Source: Aestuariimicrobium kwangyangense DSM 21549
Lineage (GTDB): Bacteria > Actinomycetota > Actinomycetes > Propionibacteriales > Propionibacteriaceae
Direction: 5' to 3'
DNA length: 64,000 bases
Assembly: GCF_000421525.1 (NCBI RefSeq)
Contig: NZ_ATXE01000003.1
Coordinates: 1 to 64,000 of the forward strand
A program made the translations under genes and the position numbers. Positions 44,101 through 51,949 of the stretch are shown one piece after another. The notes below the pieces were generated by a model. It had not been told where the DNA came from and made no database searches. It saw nothing but the letters and a program-made list of their open reading frames with translations. The stretch's first letter is position 1, and each line of letters starts with the position of its first letter.

Positions 44101-45752
44101 CCCAACCTGGTGACCTGCTTGGCGAGGTCGGCTTCGGCCTTCCCGCTGCCAGCGATCGCGATGGTGAACTCGCGGCCCCGGTCCCGCAGCAGGGCAGCCG
44201 CGTCGAGCAGGGTTGCCAGTCCTTCGTAGGTGACCAGGCTGCCTGCGAACCCGATGACAGGGTGCTCCAGTGGGATTCCGTGGCGGGCTGCGTAGGCCTC
44301 GTCCTTGGGCAGGGGGAGGAACTCGTGGGGATGCACCGCGTTGGGTGCGAGACGGATGCGCGCGGGGTCGACACCCCGAACGACAAGTTCGTCCCTCAAT
44401 TCCTCGGTGATGGCCAGCACTGCATCTGCTTCGGTGAGCACCAGGTTCTCGAGCGAGACCTGCATCTCGTAGCGTTCTGTGCCCTCGAAGCCGGGGCGGT
44501 CGGAGGCCTCGGTGATCTCCCAGAGACCGCGAACCTCGTAGACGAACGGCAGCCCGAGGCGTCGCGCGGCGATCAAAGCGGGCAGGGCAGTGCGATGGTT
44601 CGAGGCGGCGTGGATCAGGCTCGGGCGCTGCAGTCGCGCCTCCCTCACGTAGGCGTCTGCCGCCTGCAACAGGTAGTGGTCGAGAGGGGTGCGCGTGAGG
44701 TCGGGGCCGGGCAGGTGCACGTACTCCACGTCGTTGATGGTGCGCGACCACCGCTTGCGCCTGGGGTGCTTGGCCTCGGTCTTGGTGTCCCAGGGGTAAC
44801 CGGCGCGTGCGACCACCGTGACATCGTTGCCGCCGGACCGTAGGGCCGAGACGATCCCGCCCGTGCGCGTGGAGTATCCGTTCGTGTGGAAGGCCGGGGT
44901 GGAGTGTGCGCAGTACATGATGCGCCCCCGCTCCGGGTGGTACGCAGCACCGGGGCTGCGCGGCGGCACCACCACGGCTCCCGTGATGATGCGTTCGTCC
45001 CCCAACGCTCGGGCGGCGAGGGCCTGGCCCCAGTCGCCCATCGCACCCACGAGCTCGGAGTGCCGCCGCAGGGCGGCGCAGACTTCGGAGACATGTCCGC
45101 CGACGTTCCACCCGTACTGGAGCACGTCCAGCAGGTTCGCAGGGGCCGGATCCGCATCGAGGGCTGTCACCAGCAGCTGCAGTTCCCGCGCATTCGACGT
45201 GCCCGTGGACGTCGCCGTTGGGCGGGGCGAGGAACTGCCCGGAGCGGCCGCGGTCGCCGACCGGTGCGCGGGTGGCCCGTTCGAAATGGCGGGGGCGCTC
45301 TGGGAAGGAGCGGCGGGCGGGGGAGTGGACGCAGTGCTCGCGAGCTGCGCAGCGGTGGCCACGGTGGAAGGGCGGCCGACGGCACGACGGGTTGCCGATG
45401 CCCGCTGCTTGACCATGGCCAACGGATGCAGCGCCCACCTGCCCACGAGCCAGGTGCGAGACCCGCGGAGTCGCTTCAGGTCGTCCTTGAGGCGCTTGTT
45501 CTCCACCCGGTAGGCGGCCAGGGCCGCGTTGGCCTGGGCCAACTGGGACTTCTGCGCAGCAAGGGCAGCGCGGGCACGCTCCGCCTCCCGCTTGTTCGTC
45601 TCGGCGTCCTTGCCCTTCGCGGAGCCCTTGGGTGAGGTGGAGCGTGCCGCCATGCCGAGGTACTTCGTCCAGAATTCGTCGAAGTGGGTCAAGGCGTCCT
45701 CACGGCGCAGGTCGTCGATCTGTCGTGGGTCGCGCGTCTCGTCAGCGTGCAC
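41187..45752 (-). CDS. 1521-residue modular glycosyltransferase (coiled coil + GT4 + CgeB-like + degenerate GT2 + GT4)
   Basis: GTG at 45750-45752 with GAGGA upstream, 19 bp after the ABC ATPase stop. Layout by residue: a charged N-terminus and coiled coil (about 45-97), RGSRTWLVGRWALHP (95-110), a low-complexity Ala/Pro/Ser linker (130-190), GT4 (275-690) with YEVRGLWEITE, FAGSLVTYEGL and TEMVSPLKPLEAL, a CgeB/DUF3880-like module (703-1020) with FIESAWKGNHG, TVFWNKEDPVHFARF and LNVNSVSDSPSMFSRRVVE, a GT2-like remnant (about 1022-1175) lacking the acidic cluster (ILDESTLAAL), and a second GT4 (1200-1520) with FVGIVPQTKRLDRAIEVVE and TSDFESFHLTIADGAASGALP. Probably several linkages are made by one chain, with the coiled coil organising a complex at the membrane near the exporter. 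Sugars unknown. Confidence 0.87.
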   Translation of the reverse strand: MHADETRDPRQIDDLRREDALTHFDEFWTKYLGMAARSTSPKGSAKGKDAETNKREAERARAALAAQKSQLAQANAALAAYRVENKRLKDDLKRLRGSRTWLVGRWALHPLAMVKQRASATRRAVGRPSTVATAAQLASTASTPPPAAPSQSAPAISNGPPAHRSATAAAPGSSSPRPTATSTGTSNARELQLLVTALDADPAPANLLDVLQYGWNVGGHVSEVCAALRRHSELVGAMGDWGQALAARALGDERIITGAVVVPPRSPGAAYHPERGRIMYCAHSTPAFHTNGYSTRTGGIVSALRSGGNDVTVVARAGYPWDTKTEAKHPRRKRWSRTINDVEYVHLPGPDLTRTPLDHYLLQAADAYVREARLQRPSLIHAASNHRTALPALIAARRLGLPFVYEVRGLWEITEASDRPGFEGTERYEMQVSLENLVLTEADAVLAITEELRDELVVRGVDPARIRLAPNAVHPHEFLPLPKDEAYAARHGIPLEHPVIGFAGSLVTYEGLATLLDAAALLRDRGREFTIAIAGSGKAEADLAKQVTRLGLSDRVRLLGRLPNAEMPRLLSLFDIMPLPRLSLPVTEMVSPLKPLEALSSAKAVVLSDVKPHRIYAGADDPTAPPRGLLVPAGDPVGLADALADLIDDPDRRADLGRAGRQWCLRERTWDVVAAQVRQAHTDAGLEQQRLADATPARSLSDLRVGLIADEFTSQTLAASMQTQPLDRHRWADQLAGLDLVFIESAWKGNHGQWFRGVGRYEDDEHADIAALLSSARERGIPTVFWNKEDPVHFARFVDTAALCDHVFTTDADMIGPYLRAGLGTVRTASALPFYAQPRIHNPLARSRTFEPTVAYAGTFYGDRYKKRSAELASLLTTAEPFGLTIYDRQADDPDSPYRFPASLQPFVRGSLPYDEVIDAYSTHLANLNVNSVSDSPSMFSRRVVEIAACGGVVLSGPGRGIEETFGSAIPVSADPLMWRAWLGRWSRNPQARLAEAWLQVRSVLRAHTVASALTILTRTAGLSVEGVTLATYALDIRHSDPALALRAVAQQSVLPRQVMGEVDQETHALLAELGIEVVPRGEATADYVGILDESTLAALTRTWFEDLLLSNAYGPWERIEPAADEGLSLSSPLATPTDAPSSSAGLVARVLVDEMGLDEALHRNGVTGVRLTTMSAPPHDSNHGIVDMTDKTAGQSLEGRTVLVAGHDLKFATALITSLEKAGATVLTDVWQSHTKHDEATSLQLLAQADVVLCEWGLGNAVWYSKHVSAQQRLVVRVHSQELRRPYLSQIRHAAVDRYVFVGELIRQAAIRSHGVPAHKAVVIPNPVDVDALDLPKLPGAEHTIGFVGIVPQTKRLDRAIEVVERLRDRGHDHRLRIKGKRLEDYPWMAQRPDEMKWYAAQQERIDRLNEAAPGTVVFDGHGDDMPQWYRSIGVVLSTSDFESFHLTIADGAASGALPVTVAWSGADLIYPAAWIEPTVDELVDHIIAGDHDVEAGKAFVRAHFAQSNVLAALRGVLAG

Positions 45753-45771
45753 GTCTCGTCCTCATCGGGGG

Positions 45772-46674
45772 TCAGATCTCTTCATCAACGACCCAACCCT
45801 CGGGTTCCTCCCGAGGTTTGGCCGCCAGTTGCTCGCGTTCCCTCTCGGCCCACAGGTCGCCCGCAAGGGTGTCGCGCATCACCTTGTCGGCCTCGGCGAA
45901 ATTCTCCTGCGCCACCTGCCAGGCCCACTGCCGGTACGTGCGGGCCACGATGACGGCGTCACCGTCGGTCACCAGTTCACCCTCATGCAACCACACTGCG
46001 CGGGTGCACAGCCTTTCGATCGTCTGAGCGGCGTGCGAGACGAGGAAGATCGTGCCCGCCTGTTCACGCAAGCGCTTGATGGTGCGGGCCGAGCGCTCCG
46101 CGAAGGAAGCGTCTCCCGTGCCGAGGGCCTCGTCGATCAGCAGGATCTCCGGATTCGAAGCTGCGGCGATGGCGAAGCGCAGCCGGGCACCCATTCCCGA
46201 GGAGTAGGTCGACATGGGACGATTGATGGCGTCCCCGATACCGGCCAGTTCCAGGACGCGCGGGGTGATCTGGGCAACTTCCACCGGGGAGAAGCCCAGC
46301 GCCAACAAGCCGAGTCGCACGTTCTTGCGGCCGCTCATGTGGGGGAGCAGCGCGGCGTTCACGCCCAGCAGCATGGGAGTCGCCGTGGCGAGCACCTGGC
46401 CGTGATCGGGTGGCTGCACGCCGGCAATGACCCGCAGCAGGGTGCTCTTTCCCGATCCGTTGGATCCCACGATCCCGACGTGCTCGCCCTCCCGCACCGT
46501 CAGCGACACGTCACGCAGGGCGTGCACCTTGGTGCGCGAGACCCGGCTGACGACGCTGTGCGCCAGTCGGTGAAGGGCGTTGCCGTCGGGCGGTGGCTCG
46601 ATCTCGCTGTCGTAGGTGACCGAGACATCCGTGATGACCACGGAGACCTGGGCTTCCTCAGCGGACTCGACCAT
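45772..46674 (-). CDS. Polysaccharide ABC exporter, ATP-binding subunit (Wzt/TagH type)
   Basis: 300 residues. ATG at 46672-46674 is chosen for the GGGAGG 6 bp upstream and overlaps the permease gene by 17 bp; the longer frame is unsupported. Walker A is GIVGSNGSGKSTLL, the signature is STYSSGMGARLRFAIA, Walker B is EILLIDEALGTGD, and the switch His is in IFLVSHAAQTI. The N-terminal ALRDVSLTVREGEHVGIVG is typical of O-antigen/teichoic-acid exporters. The C-terminus (about 240-300) is a short charged extension rather than a full Wzt carbohydrate-binding domain. Powers export with the permease encoded just upstream. Confidence 0.93.
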   Translation of the reverse strand: MVESAEEAQVSVVITDVSVTYDSEIEPPPDGNALHRLAHSVVSRVSRTKVHALRDVSLTVREGEHVGIVGSNGSGKSTLLRVIAGVQPPDHGQVLATATPMLLGVNAALLPHMSGRKNVRLGLLALGFSPVEVAQITPRVLELAGIGDAINRPMSTYSSGMGARLRFAIAAASNPEILLIDEALGTGDASFAERSARTIKRLREQAGTIFLVSHAAQTIERLCTRAVWLHEGELVTDGDAVIVARTYRQWAWQVAQENFAEADKVMRDTLAGDLWAEREREQLAAKPREEPEGWVVDEEI

Positions 46675-47551
46675 AGGAGACCTCCCCACGCCAGAACCAG
46701 ACGAGCCCGAACGTGCTGACACCCACCGCCCACATGGTGAGTTGGATCCATTCCCCGGGTCGTGGCATGTAGCCGCGCATGAGCAGTTCGCGGTACATGT
46801 TGATCAACAGGAACAAAGGCTGGTGTTGCACCACTGCCTGGGCGTGGGGAATGGCTGCGAACCGGTCGACGGACCACATGACTGCTGATCCGTACATCAG
46901 AATTCGAATGAGATATCCCAACAAGTGCCGCGCATCGGGAAAGGCAGCCCCGATGCGCGCCGTGATGAGGGCGGCGCCCACGTTGAACAATGACTGCAGG
47001 GCGAACAGGAACGGCACCATGATTGCCGTGGAATGGGGCCAGTGCTGCGAAAGCACGTGAACGACGATGAACATCACCACCACGACCGGCAGCGTCTGCA
47101 GGGCCTCACGCAGGGTGGAGGCAAGCGGGAGCGATGCCCGAGGGAACGAGAAGGCCCGGATCAGGCCGGTGCTGTTGTGGACGCTGTTGACTCCGCTGGT
47201 CAGGGCGCGCGTGGTGAAGCTGAACATCAGCACGCCGATCACCACGTACGACGGGAAGTTGGCGATGCGTGACTGGAACAGCACCCCGAAGATGAGGATG
47301 TAGATGCCCGCGTCGAACAGCGGGTTCAGCACGAGCCAGAGATTGCCCAGCACCATGCCCCGGTTGCCCGAGAGGGCTTGGGCCCTGGACTGCGCCCAGA
47401 TGAAATGGCGGCGATCCCACAACTGCCGCATGTAGTCGCGCAGGGGTGGCCGGCCACCCACCCTTCTCAGTTCGGCGTAGTCGAGGCCACGCCGGGGAGT
47501 CTCGCGGCTCAGCCTGGGCAGCGCGAATGCGGCCCTCCGAGACGGTTCCAT
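46658..47551 (-). CDS. Polysaccharide ABC exporter, permease subunit (Wzm/TagG type)
   Basis: 297 residues of the ABC-2 membrane family. An amphipathic N-terminus (RDYMRQLWDRRHFIWAQSRA) precedes six membrane helices, including GMVLGNLWLVLNPLFDAGIYILIFGVLF (split here in meaning: the coupling motif NLWLVLNPLFDA then the helix) and VVVVMFIVVHVL. ATG at 47549-47551 overlaps the upstream GT4 stop (ATGA). Pairs with the ATPase at 45772-46674. This exporter class moves complete lipid-linked polysaccharides such as teichoic acids, O-antigens or teichuronic-acid-like chains. Confidence 0.93.
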   Translation of the reverse strand: MEPSRRAAFALPRLSRETPRRGLDYAELRRVGGRPPLRDYMRQLWDRRHFIWAQSRAQALSGNRGMVLGNLWLVLNPLFDAGIYILIFGVLFQSRIANFPSYVVIGVLMFSFTTRALTSGVNSVHNSTGLIRAFSFPRASLPLASTLREALQTLPVVVVMFIVVHVLSQHWPHSTAIMVPFLFALQSLFNVGAALITARIGAAFPDARHLLGYLIRILMYGSAVMWSVDRFAAIPHAQAVVQHQPLFLLINMYRELLMRGYMPRPGEWIQLTMWAVGVSTFGLVWFWRGEVSYGRVR

Positions 47552-49278
47552 CAGTCAGCTCCCAACGTGGCGTACACCCGATCGTAATGGGAGGCGGCCC
47601 GCCGCCACGTCCGCTCGGCTGCCCATGAACGTCCCAGCAGTCCTGCTCGTTGGAGCGCGTCGGGGTCGTCCAGCACCGCTGAGAGGTGCTCCGCCAGACT
47701 CAGCGGGTCGCCCGCACGAGCCAGGGATCCGCCCGCCGGTGACACCACCTCCGCCAACGCCGGAAGGTCGCTCGCGACCACGGGGCGAGCCAGGGCCCAC
47801 GCCTCCACAGGCTTCAGCGGGGTCACCATGCGACACACCGGGGTGTCGAGTCTGGGCACGGCCACGACGTCAAGAGCCTCGACCCAGGTCAGGGCACGAG
47901 CGCGGTCCTGACGCCCAGGGAACTGGCAGACCCTGTCCAAACCCAGGTTGTGGGCCAGGGATTGCAGCGAGGGCAGCGCCACTCCGTGACCGACGATGGC
48001 ACACCTCACGTCCCTGCCGCCGGCGCGCAGCAGGTGCACGGCTCGTAGCAGTACGTCGAACCCCTCGTAGCCGACCACCGAGCTGACCGATCCCACCCAC
48101 TCACCCTCCCGCGGCAGTCCGAGCTGGGCACGCGCCTGGCTGGGTGTCGCGTCGCGGTTGAAGAGGGATTCGTCCACTGCATTCGGCACCACCGTGATGT
48201 GGTCCTCGGGGACGCCTCGCTTGAGCAGGTCGGCACGCTGCACCTCGGACAGCACCACCACTGCGTCGGCCGACATCGCCAGTTCGGTCTCACGGTCCCG
48301 CTGCAGGCGCAGGCGTTCGCTGGTTTCGGCTTCGTGCCGGGCCCAGTCGGGGCGGCTCGCCAGCCAGGTGTACTCAAGTTGCCCGCGCATCTCGTAGACC
48401 CACGGCAGTCCGGTGCGTTCGGCGACCTCGCGAACGGCCACACCGTTGGTGTGGTCGGTGGTCGTGTGCAGCACCCGGGGGCGGAACTCCCCGACGAGGT
48501 CGGTGAGCAGGTCGGCCTGCAGGGTCAGTCGCTGCATCAGGCTGGCTGGCTGATGCCAGGGCAATAGCCGGTGCACAGGAACCGTGCCGACCTGTTCGAG
48601 GTGTGGGCCCCCCAGGCGACCGATGGTGGTGGGGTAGCCCAGCCGGGTCGCCGCCTGCACCTCCCACCCCGCTTGTTGCACTGCCTGCATCACGGCTTGG
48701 CTCCTGCGGGTGTAGCCCGACTGGGTGTGCGGCAATGAGTTGGTGAGCACGAACAGCACACGTCGGCCGGCGGCGCGCACGTGGAGCGGGGGGCGCTCGG
48801 GGAGTCGCACGCCGGGGGTCATGGCATCCCGCTCGCTGCGGATGCGCTGAGCCAGGGGGCTGGCGGGGTCGAGCTCGGCGAGGGCGCCGCGGAAGTCACC
48901 TGCCTGCAGGCGCAATCGGGCCCGGTCACGGTTGGTCAGCAGGTCGGCGGGGACGAGTTCGGCCAACCCGCGGTTCACCGCGACCGACACCGCCAAGGCA
49001 TCCCACGCCCGCCTCGCCCGCGTGCCCGGCATCGGGGATGGACCCCACCAGGCCTCGAGTTGGGTCCTGACGGCATCCGGACGGTCAGAGATGTGGGCCA
49101 TCAGTGCCTGCCAGGCGGCATTTCCGTGGTGGGGGAGGTGGGTGACGCCCACCCGGCGGGCAACTTGGACGACCGCATGGGCGGCGTCGTCGTGGAGCAG
49201 TGCGGCCCCGGTCGAACCCGCCAGCCATAGGTCACGGACCATCGAGCCGAGTCGCCCCGGCCTGCGGGAGGCGGTCAT
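47551..49278 (-). CDS. Family 4 glycosyltransferase with long N-terminal extension
   Basis: 575 residues; the ATG at 49276-49278 overlaps the stop of the upstream GT4. Residues about 1-165 are an alpha-helical extension without a recognised domain. Residues about 170-575 are GT4: VLFVLTNSLPHTQSGYTRRS, YEMRGQLEYTWLASR, VPNAVDESLFNRD, VSSVVGYEGFDVLLRAV, and PVCRMVTPLKPVEAWALARPVV with the donor-site Glu. The core resembles the first GT4 of the 1521-residue enzyme (SGYTRRS versus NGYSTRT; TPLKPVEA versus SPLKPLEA), indicating related donors. Directly upstream of the permease gene. Confidence 0.88.
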   Translation of the reverse strand: MTASRRPGRLGSMVRDLWLAGSTGAALLHDDAAHAVVQVARRVGVTHLPHHGNAAWQALMAHISDRPDAVRTQLEAWWGPSPMPGTRARRAWDALAVSVAVNRGLAELVPADLLTNRDRARLRLQAGDFRGALAELDPASPLAQRIRSERDAMTPGVRLPERPPLHVRAAGRRVLFVLTNSLPHTQSGYTRRSQAVMQAVQQAGWEVQAATRLGYPTTIGRLGGPHLEQVGTVPVHRLLPWHQPASLMQRLTLQADLLTDLVGEFRPRVLHTTTDHTNGVAVREVAERTGLPWVYEMRGQLEYTWLASRPDWARHEAETSERLRLQRDRETELAMSADAVVVLSEVQRADLLKRGVPEDHITVVPNAVDESLFNRDATPSQARAQLGLPREGEWVGSVSSVVGYEGFDVLLRAVHLLRAGGRDVRCAIVGHGVALPSLQSLAHNLGLDRVCQFPGRQDRARALTWVEALDVVAVPRLDTPVCRMVTPLKPVEAWALARPVVASDLPALAEVVSPAGGSLARAGDPLSLAEHLSAVLDDPDALQRAGLLGRSWAAERTWRRAASHYDRVYATLGAD

Positions 49279-50498
49279 GCACGACCCAGCGCTTCACCGC
49301 GCGCGACGCCCGGGCGTGCCGACGCCACTTCGCAGGCGGCCTCCACCTCGGCGGCGTGCAGCAGCGCCGACCCATGGGTCAGCACCCAGTCGCGGGCAGC
49401 GGATCCGACCCGCAGGCGAGATCGGTCACCGGCGAGGTCCCGCCAGAGTCGGGCCAGTGCCTCCGGATCCTCCGGCGGGACGACGTCCCCTGCGCCGGAC
49501 TGTCGGACGATCTCGGCCGTCTCACCCTCGAGGCTCGCGCTCACGTGCCGCTGCACGACCATGATGTCGTACAGCTTGCTGGGAACGGTGAGTTCCATGC
49601 CGTGCCACCGGCGCAGGCAGACCAGCACCGTGTCGGCCCATTCCAGGTGTGCCCGCGTCTCGGGCTTGGGCACCTGGTCGATCCATTCGACGTCGACTCC
49701 CTTGCGCGCGGCATAGGTGTGCAGCGAGTGACTGTGCGCGCCACGGCCGACGATCCGCAGCCGCACGGGTGTGTCGGACTCCTTCAGCAACGCCGCAGCG
49801 TCGATGGCGACAGCCAGGCGCTGCGCACGGCCCATCACGCCCATGTAGAGCACGTTGAGCCCGTCGTGGTCGTCCACGGGTGGCAGGGGATCGTCGGGCG
49901 TGGCGATGTTGCGGGCCACCCTCACCTGACGCATGCCGTGGCCGCGCAAGTCCTGCGCCAGCGATTCGGTGGTCGTGACGATCGCCGACGCGTCGCGCAA
50001 CATGCCCCAGTACCAGCCCGTCAGGGTGGGCGTGAGCGCGTTGCTGAACGGTGGCGGAGGCAGTTCGTGGGTGCCGTCGTCGTTCCAGTGCTCGACGTCG
50101 GCGAACAGGTGGGGCCAGGCGTCGCGGAGTTCGACCACCAAGGGCAGCCGACGCAGCTTCGCGACGAGCCAGCCCACGGGCAGGCTCGTCAGCGCCGGCA
50201 CCGTGGTCAGCACGACGTCGGGACGGGACGAGCGCAGCGCGGCCAGCAGGGTCTGGGCTCCGGTCACCGCCTCGTTCATCAGCCTCCGGTGCAGCCCGAG
50301 CCCGGGCACCAGGGCCCGCACCTCGCGGATGCGCAGACCTGACGTGTCGGACTGGCGCTCGGGGTGGTGGCCCCAGCGCGGCACCACCACGTCGAGGGAG
50401 TGCCCCTTGGCGAGGAGTTCTCGTGACAGCCACGACCATCGCCCCGCGTGGGCCCCGCCCTCGGGGGGAAAGTGCTGCGTCAACAGCAGAATGCGAAT
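49275..50498 (-). CDS. Family 4 glycosyltransferase, apparent ATT start
   Basis: 407 residues if started at ATT 50496-50498. The reading IRILLLTQHFPPEGGAHAGRW is exactly the usual GT4 N-terminus; the nearest canonical codon is TTG at 50481-50483, which would delete the first beta strand. CGGGAG sits 6 bp before the ATT and no ATG, GTG or TTG lies in frame upstream nearby. The rest is a WbuB-like GT4: VELRDAWPHLFADVEHW, YMGVMGRAQRLAVAIDAA, and ELTVPSKLYDIMVVQRHV with the donor-site segment. First gene of the minus-strand export operon; its stop overlaps the next start. Confidence 0.85.
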   Translation of the reverse strand: MRILLLTQHFPPEGGAHAGRWSWLSRELLAKGHSLDVVVPRWGHHPERQSDTSGLRIREVRALVPGLGLHRRLMNEAVTGAQTLLAALRSSRPDVVLTTVPALTSLPVGWLVAKLRRLPLVVELRDAWPHLFADVEHWNDDGTHELPPPPFSNALTPTLTGWYWGMLRDASAIVTTTESLAQDLRGHGMRQVRVARNIATPDDPLPPVDDHDGLNVLYMGVMGRAQRLAVAIDAAALLKESDTPVRLRIVGRGAHSHSLHTYAARKGVDVEWIDQVPKPETRAHLEWADTVLVCLRRWHGMELTVPSKLYDIMVVQRHVSASLEGETAEIVRQSGAGDVVPPEDPEALARLWRDLAGDRSRLRVGSAARDWVLTHGSALLHAAEVEAACEVASARPGVARGEALGRA

Positions 50499-50652
50499 GG
50501 TCGGCTCCCGGTGACAATCAGGGGATGGGTGGCAATCGGATCACGAGGCGCAAATGGGCGCAATGATGGGGTGATACCCTCTCGGAGAACTTAACAGACC
50601 TCGTCCCCGGCGTGTGAGACGAGCACTCCCTATGGTGAGGAAACCAGAATCC

Positions 50653-51906
50653 ATGGATGACACCATCGTCGTGATCGGGCTCGGCTACATCGGCCTGCCC
50701 ACCGCCGCCGTGCTGGCGCGAGCCGGCAAGAACGTGATCGGCGTCGACGTCTCCGATCGGCACGTGAATGCCGTCAATGCCGGGGAGCTGCCGTTCATCG
50801 AGGACGGGCTGGGCGAGGTCGTGGCCCAGGTCGTCCGGGAGGGCCACCTGACCGCCCGCAAGGACACCCCGCAGGGTGACGTCTTCATCATCGCCGTGCC
50901 CACCCCGTTCGCGGAGGGCCACAAGGCCGACCTCAGCTACATCGACGCCGCCACCAAGGGCATCGCGCCGCAGTTGCAGGGCCATGAGCTGGTGATCCTC
51001 GAGTCGACCTCCCCGCCCGGAACCACCGAGCACGTCCGTGACCTGCTGGCCCAGTTGCGTCCGGAGCTCACCGACCTGCAGTTCGCCCACGCCCCCGAGC
51101 GGGTACTCCCGGGGCGGATCATGGTCGAGATGGTCACCAACGACCGCATCATCGGCGGCATCACCCCCGAGGCCGCCGAGCGCGCTGCCAGGCTGTACGC
51201 GTCGTTCTGCCAAGCCGAACTGCACCTGACGGACGCCACCACGGCCGAGATGGCCAAGCTCACCGAGAACGCCTTCCGCGATGTCAACATCGCGTTCGCC
51301 AACGAACTGTCGCTGATCTCCGACCAACTCGGGGTCGACGTCTGGGAGCTCATCGAGCTCGCCAACAAGCACCCGAGGGTCAACATCCTCCAGCCCGGCC
51401 CCGGGGTGGGTGGGCACTGCATCGCCGTCGACCCGTGGTTCATCGTGTCGAGTTCGCCGGACCACGCGAAGCTGATCAACCAGGCCAGGCACGTCAATGA
51501 CGGCAAACCCGACTGGGTGATCGACCAGGTTCGCGCTGCCCTCGACGACCCGTCCCTGGCAGACAAGGCAATGAAGACGGTCGCCTGCCTCGGGCTGGCC
51601 TTCAAGCCCGACATCGACGACCTCCGCGAATCTCCCTCGCTGCACATCGTCGAGCGACTTGCGGCCGAGCTCGACAACGCCGATGTGGTGGCGGTCGAGC
51701 CCAACGTGAGTGAACTGCCCGAGAGTCTCGCCGGTCGAGGCGTCACCCTGGTCGACCTCGAGGATGCCAGCGACGCCGACGTGATCGTGTTGCTGGTCGA
51801 CCACAAGGAGTTCAAGGCGATCCCAGCTGAGCGACTCGACGGGCGACTGCTGGTCGACACCAAGGGGCTGTGGCGTCGCCGCCGACCCCAGACGCTCGCC
51901 CGCTGA
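50653..51906 (+). CDS. wecC: UDP-N-acetyl-D-mannosamine dehydrogenase
   Basis: 417 residues. Oxidises UDP-ManNAc to UDP-ManNAcA in two NAD-dependent steps. Visible: VVIGLGYIGLPTAAVLARAG (NAD fold), VPTPFAEGHKADLSYID, ESTSPPGTTEH, APERVLPGRI, KLTENAFRDVNIAFANE, GPGVGGHCIAVDPWF with the catalytic Cys, and GLAFKPDIDDLRESPS. ATG 50653 gives the family-typical start, with GAGGA 11 bp upstream; in-frame starts at 50614 and 50632 are alternatives. Divergent from the export operon (154-bp gap) and convergent with the small membrane-protein gene. Supplies an acidic sugar together with WecB. Confidence 0.95.
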   Translation: MDDTIVVIGLGYIGLPTAAVLARAGKNVIGVDVSDRHVNAVNAGELPFIEDGLGEVVAQVVREGHLTARKDTPQGDVFIIAVPTPFAEGHKADLSYIDAATKGIAPQLQGHELVILESTSPPGTTEHVRDLLAQLRPELTDLQFAHAPERVLPGRIMVEMVTNDRIIGGITPEAAERAARLYASFCQAELHLTDATTAEMAKLTENAFRDVNIAFANELSLISDQLGVDVWELIELANKHPRVNILQPGPGVGGHCIAVDPWFIVSSSPDHAKLINQARHVNDGKPDWVIDQVRAALDDPSLADKAMKTVACLGLAFKPDIDDLRESPSLHIVERLAAELDNADVVAVEPNVSELPESLAGRGVTLVDLEDASDADVIVLLVDHKEFKAIPAERLDGRLLVDTKGLWRRRRPQTLAR

Positions 51907-51949
51907 GACGCTCGCTCGCTGGGGCGCTCGCCCGCTGATGCGGCCTGCG

